This document shows, one piece after another, positions 18,156 through 30,400 of a stretch of 64,000 nucleotides of DNA. Made by a program: the position numbers and the translations under genes. Position 1 is the first letter of the stretch, and each line of letters opens with the position of its first letter. The notes beneath the pieces were generated by a model. The model was not told the origin of the DNA, ran no database searches, and saw nothing but the letters and a program-made list of their open reading frames with translations. Origin of the DNA: Anthostomella pinea (taxonomy: Eukaryota > Ascomycota > Sordariomycetes > Xylariales > Xylariaceae); contig CAUWAG010000003.1 in assembly GCA_963556695.1 (NCBI GenBank), positions 7,192,001-7,256,000 of the forward strand, given 5' to 3'.

Positions 18156-20572
18156 ATGGCTTTGACCATGGGGTCACACGCAAGATACAAGCGCGATACA
18201 TCAATCTTCTTGACGTGGCTCAATTGCGAGTCGTCAAAGATTGGAGGACTTATCATCATCGGGCGCGATCCCACTACCACCGAAATAACTAACCAAGCAA
18301 CGACAGTCGCAGCTGCTGGCACGCAGGGCGAGTGTGTACCAGCGTGGTCGCAGAATGCACTTCGACGGGCAGTCCTAGGCAGACGCCGGTGCGGGATTTG
18401 GTATCAAGCTGTCTGCCCAGACATGGTAGAAGCCAATGCTACCCATAAGTACTACACTGGAATACTGGAGAGCTGCCAAGCGACCCTGAAGATACTGGCA
18501 ACCTCTGGTGCCACGATACAGAATTCGATGGCGGAGATGGCGCATAGCTCTCCGTCAGCAGAGATCGAGTAAGTCTTGCAAGTATGCTGCCAATACTTTC
18601 AAGAGTTGTTCACTGACATTGAACTAGAAACATGTTCCTGGGTTTGACGTTGGAAGAACCTACGGAATTACAAGACGAGCAGGACACCATCCATGGGCCT
18701 GAAGACCTTGCCATACCCAAGGAATACCATATCAATGATATTGGCTCTGTCGACCAGAAACGCGAGACCATCTTCCTTGTCTTCTCATTCTTCGAAGACA
18801 TACACCGCTCTATGCAGACGGTAAAAGCGCTCTGGACGGAGACACACCAGGACAAGGCAGCATACATCACTGCTTTGATGCAAACGACCGAAGTTCTCTA
18901 CGCAATTCGGAGACAAGAGTTGGACGTCCACAGTATCTATACCCGCCACTTCCCCACGAAGGGTAGACCGTTTGAGGAGCTTGCAGCGGCATTGGTAAAG
19001 TCAGACGCTCCCTTAGACGCAGACAGCCGTACACGCCCACAGGGGATGGGACTTCCGCCCATCCAGAAATTTGCACTTCTCCCTCTCGGAGAGATCTTGG
19101 GACGGTTGTGCCAGACCAAGCAGCTTGGCAACATGTTTGGCTGGCCTCCGCCCATACTTCCGATGCGCGCATACAACGCTCACCAGCCTGCCATACTGGA
19201 TACACCCGACTTCATCGAACTGGAGAAGTCCGCCGACTTCCTTGGGAAGCTCGTTCTTGATATGATCTTGGCTGATCGTGTTGATTTAGAGGTAAAACTT
19301 GGTAATCCGATTGCCAAGGATGTCTTTTCGAGCGCGCTGCGAACGATCTGGGCCGACGGGACCGTCACTGTCGAAAGCGTCGTGGCAGCTCAGCTGCTTC
19401 TGCACCTACGAGAACTTCAATTAGACGATATGCCTAGTGACAAAGGCTTCGCTGATTACGAATCTGCCTTGGACTTAGTGAAGCAAGGGGACAGCACAGG
19501 ACACCACCCCTTAATACCGCGCCTGAAGATGGCGGTGCAAGACAGCACCTTGGTAACGGTGAAGACACAAGTCATGAAGGAAGGGAGGGGCTATCCAGCC
19601 CACAGCAGTCAGGAAGCTGAACTAAGAAAGACGTTCAAGGACGGAAAAGTCCCGGCATGGATGTTGAAGAAGCTGACCGGTTTTGTAAACAAGAAGCGCG
19701 GGATCAAAACGGAACAAGAGACTCCGACCTCCTAGGACGCGGACGTACGTCTCATCTTACCAAACCCGGACCCGTGCTTCTTGTTTAGACACAACCCCCT
19801 GCTGGGAGCAGTCCTGGCCCTCGATGGCTTCACCGCCAGGGTAATCGTGGGTATCGACACCGCTAATCAGCGGATGACCGTCTTTGCGGTCGCCCATATA
19901 TACAACCTCCTCCGCCAGCAAGACCCCAAATTTATGCCATGGGAGTCAATGGACAGAGTGCTAAAGCTGCACGCGAGGGAGCTGTTCGCCTCTGCTGTAC
20001 CTGAGGATGCTAAGACCGCATACGAGAGATTCTCCTTTCAGACAGGATTAGCATCTTCGACGGTCAAGATCACGAGTAAGCGCCAGTCGTGGCTGTTGAA
20101 GCCGACGCCTGCTGTGCAGATTATGCGCCAGTACGCCGACGGCAGTGATTCACTGGAAGTATTCCAGCGCAAGTTGTCTATACAACTGGCCGCTTCAGTT
20201 CTCAAGAGACAGCCGAAGGTGGCCTCTGGGAAGAAGGAGGACACGACCCTGAAGGCTTGGCTGGATATGATGAAGGATTATATCACCGCTTCAGTCCAAG
20301 AGGCCGACTTGGACTACTTCGCGCTCATTGGCCATTGCGACCGTATCGTGGTGGAACTTGAGAAGGAGCTCGAGCAGCAACTTGGCAGGTCTTATCCCGG
20401 GCCTCCTGCTTCGTCCCCTGATCACAGATATGGGTTCATGATCATGATCCTGGGTATTCTCAAAGACGCGAAAGAGCACGAACGCCCCGATCGCACGTCT
20501 GAGAAAGGCAAATTGCTGCAGGGACTGCTAGTTGCGCAGGATGTTATACGAGCATCTGTGACTGGAGTATGA
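18156..20572 (+). CDS. DUF6604-type fungal protein with one in-frame stop codon
   Basis: Exon 1 runs 18156-18568 and exon 2 from 18628. The intron at 18569-18627 (GTAAGT..CTAG) joins ..AEI to ENMFLGLTLEEP in frame. The N-terminal motif YKRDTSIFLTWL is characteristic of the fungal DUF6604 domain, whose function is unknown. The frame is interrupted by TAG at 19733-19735 but continues without a shift through LPNPDPCFLFRHNPLLGAVLALDGF to 20572. The downstream part has no ATG at its beginning. Reading through the TAG gives 785 residues, a usual length for the family. I found no phase-compatible intron that removes the TAG, so it is either a recent nonsense mutation or a sequence error. No signal peptide or membrane segment is seen. 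Confidence 0.7.
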
Positions 20573-21446
20573 GTGTTTGGCACACCCTGGCGGTGTCGGT
20601 AAAACGGGAGCATCTCGCAAGCAAGTCATGGTGTACCCAGACGACTCTACTTCTCCGCACTTTTGACCTACACTGAACCCCCAAAACTTCAGTAAGACAT
20701 GAGGTTCATGTTCTTCAGGTTCTATTGGTACACCCACGCGGCTTGCTCCAGCAGCGGCGTAGGTAGATGGCAGCTTGTGCCGACACGTTCGGGTACATCC
20801 ACCTCAGAAAGAAAGAAAGGGGGACTGGCAACTCAGTTACGACGAGCGCTTGGTCACGGATGGTGTCAGACAGAACAGCGTGCTTGTGGCTAGGTATTAT
20901 AGTGTAATTCGATGAATTCAGAGTAGGCGTGTTGTGAAAAAGGGGACCCCAAATGCCCTAATGGCTCCTGTTACAGTGCACTGCCACCCCCTAGATTTGT
21001 TCTCATGGTTTACTTGTATCTCAATGATTGATGGGACAGTCGCGACCAAAGCAACGTTTAATATTTGCAAATATTACGTGGGTTCTGAACAGAGAACGCC
21101 GGTGCATACAATTCGATCCATAGTTCCCTTGTTCCCATCACGTACGCGACCCCACCCCACCATATGTGATCTACTCATAGACATTGTGAAGCTTTATTGG
21201 CTTTAGCATTATTAAATAGGACATACAACTATAGCTCATCAGTCAGGTCATCAATAGAAGGGTAGTTCACACGGCAGGCTATAACTCCACCCAGGTATCA
21301 TCAAATCCAACCAACGCCCGATGGAAGTTAAGAAGATATGCAATCACAGGTAAAATAACTCCCAATCCTCGTGTTCATTCTTGACCCCTGTTCATTCCTT
21401 TTTGGTTCGCATTCCGCCTTGCCCATCAATTACGCAGGTCCATATT
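20573..21446. other. Convergent intergenic region, nothing recognised
   Basis: This lies between the 3' ends of the DUF6604 gene and the giant gene. It should hold both 3' UTRs and polyadenylation signals. No ORF, RNA or repeat stands out. Confidence 0.45.
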
Positions 21447-24400
21447 CTATATGCCGCCTTCCGACGGGAGAGGGGCATCGGTCATGTTGACGCTCATTGT
21501 GCTCTGGCCAAAGGCAGAGGGGGTGGCGCCTCTTGAGAGCGGTACACCCCCGGCCTCCGATGAAGGGGTCACCATCCTGGTGGAGTGTCGTGCTTTGGCC
21601 ACTAGCACCTGAGCCGGACAGACCACGATTTCGTCGTCTCCGACTCCGCTGTCATCCCCTTTCTTGACCACCAAGGGGAACAGCACAGAGCGCACAACAG
21701 CACCCTGGGCCTCGAGTTCTTCATTAGAGGTTGAATCGCCAGATCGCTCGTTCATAAGCGAGGCGTTGAAAGTCACCGTCTCGGTGAGTTCGCCATTTGC
21801 GTCATACTCGGGCTGCAGAGGCGGGAGCATCATGTATTCGGCGCGCTGGGTACGCATCTCAATCGACAGGTCGACAGCCTCACGCATGACACGTCGCAGT
21901 TGCGATTGGATCTGAGATTCCAAATTTGATGGTGGCGGCAAGATCATCGACAGTGTCTGGAAGATGGCCTGCACTACAGCCTCTGTGTCCTGGTTGCGTT
22001 GATCGCCAAATGCTGGCCGCTTGGACAGAAGGGTCAAGGTCACCGCACGCCATTGACGAACGGCCTGAGGCGGCCCCACCTCGGTCAGGAGCTTTTCAAG
22101 AGACTTGAGCTTTTGTCTTTGCTCCCGGTCCATACCAAAAAGGTAGCGGGTGAAAACAAACTCCCAGATCATGTTCATGGTCATGGACATGAAAATGTCG
22201 CGACGCCTCACTCGGTCGCTGAGGAATTTATCGACATCGGATCCGTCCAAGATGGAGTTGTCGAGTCGGTCGATGATCTTCTCGTCGTTGATCTCGCTCG
22301 CAAGCCTGCAAGCGCGCATATCAGAGAACTTGGAGAAGCGCAGGACCCATTGCTGGACATGAGAACACAGCTGCTGGCAGCGGTGATCGAAGTGGTCCTC
22401 GTCCTTGAGTCGGAGGAACTCGGCATCGGGAGGTTTGGCAGCAAGGATCTGCTTTTGCATTTCCCGGATCTGCCCCTTGGCGGCCTCAAGCTGGTTGCGA
22501 AGCTCTTCGATCTCGGCATCCTTTTCTTGGAGGGTCCTGGTGTACTGGCCTCTTGCGCCTCGGTGCTCTTCCAGTTCCCGGGCTGCCGATGCATGCTGTG
22601 TCTCGAGTCGGCCGTACTTGTCGTTGTGCTGAAGCGCGAGGAGGTTGTTGGCGCTGTGAAGGCCCTCATTCACCTCAGTCAAGCGGGTGACTTCGTTGCG
22701 CAGCCAGTCCAACGAGGCCCTGAGGTTTTCGATTTCGGCGTCGCGCTCGCTGATAGCAGAGGTAGTGCGCTGTGACAGGTTGCGCTCGGCTTGGGCGCGT
22801 GCATCGGCGAGTGAGCGGTTCTCGGCGATCAGCTGTTCGACCTTGGATTCGAGTTCCAGTACCTGCATGCTCTGTCGCCGGCGCATACTATGGGGTCTCG
22901 TCGGCGACCGTGGAGAGCCAATGCGGCCTTCGCCTAGGCCATCCTGCGGGCAGAGAAGGTCAGCAATCGTGTTATTGTCATTGTCATTGATCAGAAGAAA
23001 CACTTACATATACGTCGGTCATGTCCTTGGCGCGGACACGGCCTTCGTTGGCGACGGGCGTGGTGTTGTGTCTGTCTCTGTCTCTGTCCTTGTCTTTGTC
23101 GAGTTTGGCGCTGGACACCGCCTCCGACAGGGACAGGCTGGAGAGGTTGGGGTTGGACCCCGTTGGTTGGTTGAGCGATCGCAAATCTCCACTCATTCGC
23201 TTATCCACGCGGCGGAGGGGCGGGGTACTAGTGGCGTTGGAACGCCCGCTGTGGCTTATGTGGCTGATATGGCTGGTGTGGCTGCCTGGACTGTCAGGCC
23301 GGAGTTTAAGCGGCTCCGGCGTCCTGAGTCGCGAGATGCTCGTGTTCGACGCCGACCTCCTTCCCTGCCTCTCCGCCCGTGGGCTCGATTCGCGACTGAT
23401 GTTGTCCGAGAAGCTCCTCTGTTCCGACCGCTGCGGTGTAGCCAGAGCTGCCCGCCCCAAATCTTGATATTTGGCTGAACGGGGCTTCTTGGGATCCGTC
23501 GTCTGGTTTTCAGGCGTCTCAGCCCAGCCGTCTTGACCGTGACGTGCTGGCGTGCCCAGTCTTGGTGTTTCGTTGCCCAACAGTGATCGTCTAGAGCGCT
23601 TTTCATCGCCTCTTGGTGTACGTGATCCACTGCCTTCGTTTTCGCCAGTTGGCCACGAAAGTCTAGCACCCGACTCTTCGGAACCAGAGGGACTTTCTCC
23701 TTTCTTAGGCGTGCTCTCAGGCCAATCACGCATGTGTACGCCGCTATCACGCAGCCCTGGCTCGTCGATGAGGCTGCGTCGCAGAGGATGAGGTGAATCT
23801 GGCACAAACCCACTGTCTCTGTTCACTTCTGGACTTGCCATGAATTTGCTGGGAGTGTCTTGAGCGCTGGATCGAAACTCATTTTCGAGATCCTCATGAG
23901 TCTCTTCTTCCACAGGTGGGAGAATACGAGGTGAAGCACGGCCGTGATCCAGAAAATCGTGCGTTCTTGTCGGGATAGTTGACTGTTCAGGTTCATGGGA
24001 AAGAGAATCGCGTCTCTGATCAAGATGCTCTGATGTATCCAGGTCATCCAGATTGTCGATGATTTCTGAAGTTGCCGGCTCCCTTGGCATTGGAGGCTGC
24101 TGGTGTTCAATATGCGGGTCTGGCAAATTATGTGCGATGCCTCTTCCAGCTACTGGGCTTTCAGCATGTACAGCTTCGGTAGATATGTGTGGCGGAGCTG
24201 CTTTGTCGTCCAAGATCGCAATATCCGTTGGCCCCGAAGATGAATCTCCGGGATGATCTCCAGCGTCTGTGCTCGGGCCAGTCCAGAAGTCGCCGGCGTC
24301 ATCATCCATTCTGCTACCCTCTTCCAGCGGCTTACGCTCGGAGCTTTCCCAAAGGGCAGGGTCGTCGAATATATCATCCTCGTTGGGCGTCCTCTTGTCG

Positions 24401-27400
24401 ACGTACTTCAGCTTCTTCTTGCCTTTGCCTTTCTTAGAACCACCAGACGTTTCTGCTAGGAGTGCAGACCCTCCAGCAGCGGCAGCGGCAGTGATAGCCG
24501 TCTCGACGTCCTTTGAGTCCCCGCCCTTGGACTTTTTCTTTTTGTCGGATTTGCCTGGACGCGACTCCAAAAGCGTGGCTGCGACCTCACGAGCTGATGG
24601 TGCGTCTTCTTCAATAGAGTCCGGTTTGCTTGGTGAAGCTTCAGAGGCTTGCATCGGTGCTCTCTCCGGAACGTTGTGGATCAGGTCTGTTACGTTGGGA
24701 TCGGGAAACTCGGCCATCGGGGCAGAAAGAGGCTCCGGAACCACAGAGTCATCCTCAGCCAGTTGAGTCCGGACCTTCTTGCCCGGCTGTGTTGATTGGT
24801 CGAACGGACGTTCATGTTCGACGTGGCTGCTTAGCTGAGCTGGTGACAGATCGACAACGACAGACAATGGGCGATTCGGCGAAGGGGTGCGAGGGTGAGA
24901 CACGGGCTCGATGGGCTCAACAATATCTGGAATATTCTCCCGCGGTTCAGGCGAATTGAGTTGATGCGTGATGGGTTCCTTGATAGCATCAACTTGTTCC
25001 TTGGGCTTGAAGAACTTGTCATCCTCCCAGACATCCTTAGCCTTGGAGGTCTGTCCTCCTACGTCTGATATCTCCTCAAGAGTGGGTTGCTCCTGGCTTG
25101 GTTGTTCTTGAGATTCTTCAGGGACGGGGTCGCCAGAGAAGGATTGAAAAGTCTCTAGTGGCGTCGACGTGCCAGATGCCTTTCGCCGCTTCTTGTCTTT
25201 CTTGGACTTCTTGGTGTTGAAATCAGGCCACTCATTCTCGACAGCCTCTGGTTCCTTTATCGTTGACAGAGGTGGGATGCTTTCGCTCAAATCACCGCTG
25301 ACGCTTATGTCTTGTACTGCTGGCGTCTGCGTCCCCGATGTTGGCTCCGAATTCAATTGAGTGCCGGCCTTCTTCTTCTTCTTGTCTTTCTTCGACTTCT
25401 TGAGAGAGACAGGAAACAGCTCTAGTTCTGGTTCTGCCTCCGCCTCCGCTTCCGGCTCCTTCGAAGGTGATGCATCCTTGTCATTTTGTTGATCGGTTGA
25501 CAACGAGCCACTGGTCACCATGGGCAAGTCATTTGATTCGTCATCGCCAAGAATGTCAACCTGTTTGTGGTCTTCTGGCGCTACCGCGGCCGTGAGCGTT
25601 GCTGCCTCATCCTCTTTCTCGATGTCGGAAGGCTTCTGAGTCTCTATTTCAGCGGCACCAAGTATTTGTGCCTTTTTGCCCTTTTTCTTGGACTTCTTGT
25701 TGGACTTCTTGGTAGAGAACTCAGGGAACTCTTCAACCGGGACTTCGGGAGGGTTTTGACTGGGAAGACTACTATCTGCTTGACTGCTGACTGGCGGATC
25801 CTGTGACGGCTGAGGGGCATGGACATTGTTCGATACATTTGCAGACGTGTTGATATTTGCGGTCGGATCCCGCATTGATTCGTCAAGGGGCTCAGTTTGG
25901 AGGGCTTCCGATTCAGAGACGCCCTGTTGGAGATCTTTAGTCGTTTCAGAATAGGCCTCAACTGCTGACGGTTGATCCGTTGACTCGGGGATCTCGGGGA
26001 TCCCCGCGAAGTCCTGGATGTCTCGGATAGGGCTCTTTGATCTGGGACTTTCGGAGACCGATTCCAGAAGAGGCTCGCGGCTTTGCTCCGCTTGGTCTGG
26101 TGCGACATCCCCGGCAAGTGTTTCGACTTCGACAGGAAGTTCGGGCTCAACGGATTCGATATCGGGCAACTTCTTTGACTTTCGTTTCTCCTTCTTGGAC
26201 TTTTTGGTGGGAGCGAATCCAGGGAAGAGGTCCTCCGCGTCCGCTCCGTCCCTTGATGCTGCATGTTCTTCCACAGTAGGCTGATCAGCGAGTTGCGGTG
26301 GTGATTCTTCTGTGGGAGGTTCGTCGGGTAGTAATGGCTCTGGATGAGACTGGGAGGGGGTCACAGTTCCTGACGCCTCCTCCCAGTCGAATTGGACAAC
26401 TCCCTTCTTCTTTTTCGACTTCTTGCTAGAATCGATTCCCAGGGAAGCTTCCTCCGGCTCTGCCACATCTTTTACTATCGCTGAAGTGTCTTCCACAGCA
26501 GCCTGACTCTCGGGTTGGGGATCGGATGGTGAAGTTGACTCGGGCTGGTGCGGTTGCTGGGGATCCTGCTGGGGCAGTTCACCTTCCGCGCCAACTTCCC
26601 AGTCAACTTGACTTTGACGCTTCTTCTTCTTGGACTTCTTGCCCGAAAGAAACGCAGGGAACTCTTCTTCCGCAATTGCTGTGTCTTCTAGAATCTTGCC
26701 TGGTTCTTCAACAGCAGGCTGGTCGTCAAGTCTCTCACTAGCATCCTCAGCAGGGGTCTCCGACGATAGCAGTTGTGGTTGGGGTGGCTCCTCGAGTGGT
26801 GTGGCAATCTCCGCTTCGGGCTCCAAATCCAATTGGCTAGCTCGCTTCTTCTTTTTGTCCTTCTTGTCCTTCTTGCCCGAAAGAAATGCCGGGGACTCTT
26901 CTTCAGCAATTGCCGTGTCTCCTGGAATTCTGCTTAGTTCCTCGGCAACAGGCTCCTCGACAGCAGGTTCCTCGACAGCAGTTTCCTCGACAGCAGTTTC
27001 CTCGACAGCAGTTTCCTCGACAGCAGTTTCCTCGACAGCAGTTTCCTCGACAGCAGTTTCCTCGACAGCAGTTTCCTCGACAGCAGTTTCCTCGACAGCA
27101 GGCTGCTCGTCAGGTCTCTCGTCAGCATCCTCAGCAGGAGCCTCCGACGATAGCAGTTGCGCCTGAGGCTCCTCGAGTGGTGTAGCGATCTCCGCTTCGG
27201 GCTCCAAATCGAGTTGGCTAGCTTGCTTCTTTTTCTTCTTTTTGCCCTTCTTCGACTTCTTGCTTGTGCCCGGTGCCCATTCATCCAAGTCGGCTGGCTG
27301 TTCCTCAGTCTGGACTGGAGCAAGCTCTTGCGACGGCAGGTGGTCATGACTGACAATGTCCAGTTTTGACTCAGGTTGCTCATCCGGATGGGGAGATTTT

Positions 27401-30400
27401 GCTTCCTCCATCGAAGTGTTGGCTTGCTGCTCCCCAGAAGAAGGGGTCGGGGCGATATCCTCGGGTAGCTTGTTGAGTGATACGTTGCTGTCTTCCTGTT
27501 GTGTATCTGTGACAATGGGCTCCTCTATTGTCGGCATCGCTGTGGTTCCTTCAGTGTCGGGAGGATCCAATGTTCGAGCACTGGCATCAGGGCTAGGTTC
27601 TCTGACGATGTCCTGCTCAGCGGGCTCAACAGAACGCTCAGTTGAGAGGCCTTCCTCGGCGAGAGACAAGGTGTCTGGCACAATAGAGGCTGGTACTTCA
27701 CCAACACCACCAGTGGACGCTAGTGGTATGCCAGACTGACCAACCGAGAGCCCTGCTTCTGCAAGACTCAGATCGTGGGTGCTCAGTGAAGGCTGGGGCT
27801 CAAAAATGCCAATGTCTGCAGTATCGATGACTTCTTGATGGGAAGTCTGTGTCGTTGTCTCCGGCTCTGCTTCTGCTTCTGGCTCTAGCTGGCGTGAAGT
27901 TGGAAGCTCAGGTTCGGGTTCCCAGGTAGAGGCTCGCTTATTCTTCTTGTCTTTCTTATTTTTCTTGCCAGAATAGAACCCCAGCGTGTCTTCCTCCCTT
28001 GAGTTTTCGACGACTGCTGGGGGTTCGTCAACTTGTTCGTTTGGAGTTGCTCCACTAGTAGATTCGGCTGCTTCTTGACTTGGCTCTGGCTGTGAGATCA
28101 ACTGGTCATCCCATAAGCTTGCTTGTTTCTTTTTCTCGTCTTTCTTGCTTATCTTGGCAGGAGCGAAACTTTCGAAGTCCTTATCTTTTGAAGACTCAGG
28201 TACAGGAGTTTCAACCTCGACTGGGCCGCCGACTTCGGGAGTAACATCAAGTTCCGCAGATGTCTGACTTGGCTCATCCTGAGGCAACTCGTATTCCCAT
28301 AGACTCGATCGTTGCTTTTTCTTGTCCTTCTTGCTCTTCTTAGCAGGAGCGAAGCTTGCGCTGTCCTCGTCTTTGTTGAGCTCGAGTGCTGTCGGGTTAT
28401 CCGTCTTAAGCTGTTCCGGTTTCGCCGTCGTGGTATCTGCAGGCGGCTGACTTTGATCTTCTTGCGGCACCTCCTCATCCCAGAGATTGGCTCGTTTCTT
28501 CTTTTTGTCCTTTTTGCTCTTCTTGGTTGAAACGAATTCAGCGGTCTCCACTTCCTTGGGGCTCTCAAGTGCAGCTGAAGTGCCGACCTCTACTTGTTCG
28601 TTCACGGTTGGTGCATCGGCTGTCGCGGGGGCTTGTGGCTCTGTCTCTTGCTGCGGTACCTCGTCACCCCATGTGCTTGCTCGTTTCTTCTTCTTGTCTT
28701 TCTTGCCCTTCTTGGTTGGGGCCCACTCAGAAAGTTGCGTATCAAGCTCGTTGAGCGCAGTTGCCTGATCAGCAAGAGGCTCAGTTGGTTTGGCAGAAGT
28801 TTCAACAGAGGCTTCTGGCTCCACAGCAAAGTCCTTGTCTGCAGTGGAAGCTTCTTGGGGGTCTGCGGTAGCTTCGTTGAGAGACTGAGGTTCTTCTATG
28901 GTACTGTGTGCTGGTTTTTCTGCTTCCGCATCCTCACTAATACCCTCTACAGCCCCGGACAAGCCTTCAGTGACAGGCGTCTCAGTTTCAGGGGCTGGCT
29001 CTGACACGTCCGGGTCCTTTGGCGAGATATCATCATCCACTAGGGTACCGCGCTTCTTTTTCTTGTCTTTCTTGGATTTGCGAGTAACAATGAAGTCTGA
29101 AGGCTGTTCTTCCCCAGATGGCTCGGCGGTGGGTTCTTCGTTTTCGGCAGTTTCGGTGGAATTGTCAAGCTGACGTGTTCCATCTTCGTCATGGGACTCC
29201 TCCCTGACAATGTCCGTTTCTGGCATGGTTTCCGGCCCAGGCTTCGTGGATTCCACAGATTCTCCATGATCGTCTTGGCTTGGCGGCGGTTGGTCCTCAT
29301 TTTGAGTGGTAGCGGGTGTATCTAGAGGTGCCGGCGGTTGCGATTCGGAGTCCTGTGTTGGGAAACCTAGTGGATCTAATGATTCTGTGGTCACCTGGCT
29401 CGCTTCGTGGACGGATGAGGATAGCTGATGGTCTTCAGGCTGTGGCAAATCAGGCTCTTGGGTCGAAGTTTCTGGCAGGCCGGACGGTTCCATGGTCTCA
29501 ATATGACTCGCGATCTGGACTGGCGACTGAGGCCGCTGGTTATCAACATCTTCAGTTTGTGTGGCAACGGGCGCGGCTTCCTGGATCTTACTTCCACGTT
29601 TGTTCTTCTTCTTATCCTTCTTGCTCTTCTTGGTCGAAAAGCCGGGAAAGTCGTCTTCCTGCGGTGGATCATCTACTATGGCCTTTGACTCCGGGTCAGT
29701 ACTTGGGATGGCATCTGTGGGACCTGGGTCGACGGTAGGCGGGCTTTCAGAGGAAGAAGGTGCAATCTGCTCCGCTGTTGAAGCACCGGTATTTGCCTCA
29801 GTCGTGGGAGTCGTGGTCCCTGACGTAGCTTCCGAATGATCTTGACCCTTGTTCTTGCGCTTCTTCTTGTCCTTTTTGCTCTTCTTCTCGAAAATGGGGA
29901 ATTCTTCATCAGCGACGGCTGGCGTAGGGTCTTGTGTTGACGCAGCTTCCTCAGTCTGAGGCGTATCGGTGGGCACAGTGGCATCCATCGGTTGAGCCAA
30001 CTCATCAGACTCAGGAGGCTGAAGAGCAGGGCTGGCTGGTTGGGTTTCGCCTTCGTCCACAGTTCTGGGAGGTTCGCGCGCAATGGTATCAGAACTACCG
30101 TGAGACTCTGCCATCTGCTCCACCTCTGGATTGTCTTTGACCGAATCTGTAGGGTCCTGTTCCTGGCCAGGTTGATCAGTAGGCAGTGAGGTATCGACTT
30201 GTTCATCGGCAGCTTCGGCCTTGGCATCAGGTGGGTTATCTCCTGGTTCCAAAGTACGAATTGTGAGTCCCTCAATTGGCATTGATTCGTCGGGAACCGA
30301 AGTAGGTGCAATCTCGCGGGGCTGTGAATCATCAGTGGCCTCGGGTGTAACGTCAGTTGTTTCTCTATACTCAGTGTCCTCGATAACCTGGTCCGACGGA

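Noticed and set aside
19681..19785. GTAAAC..TTTAG intron that would remove the TAG in the DUF6604 gene
   Set aside because: It shifts the downstream frame away from the family-like sequence, so it cannot be the natural intron.
21999..22775. 258-residue frame on the plus strand opposite the giant gene's second exon
   Set aside because: Antisense shadow of the coiled-coil coding sequence; codon periodicity belongs to the minus strand.
26870..27185. Direct-repeat array considered as a CRISPR-like array
   Set aside because: The 15-bp units are contiguous, without spacers, and translate in frame within the giant gene; this is a coding minisatellite in a eukaryote.
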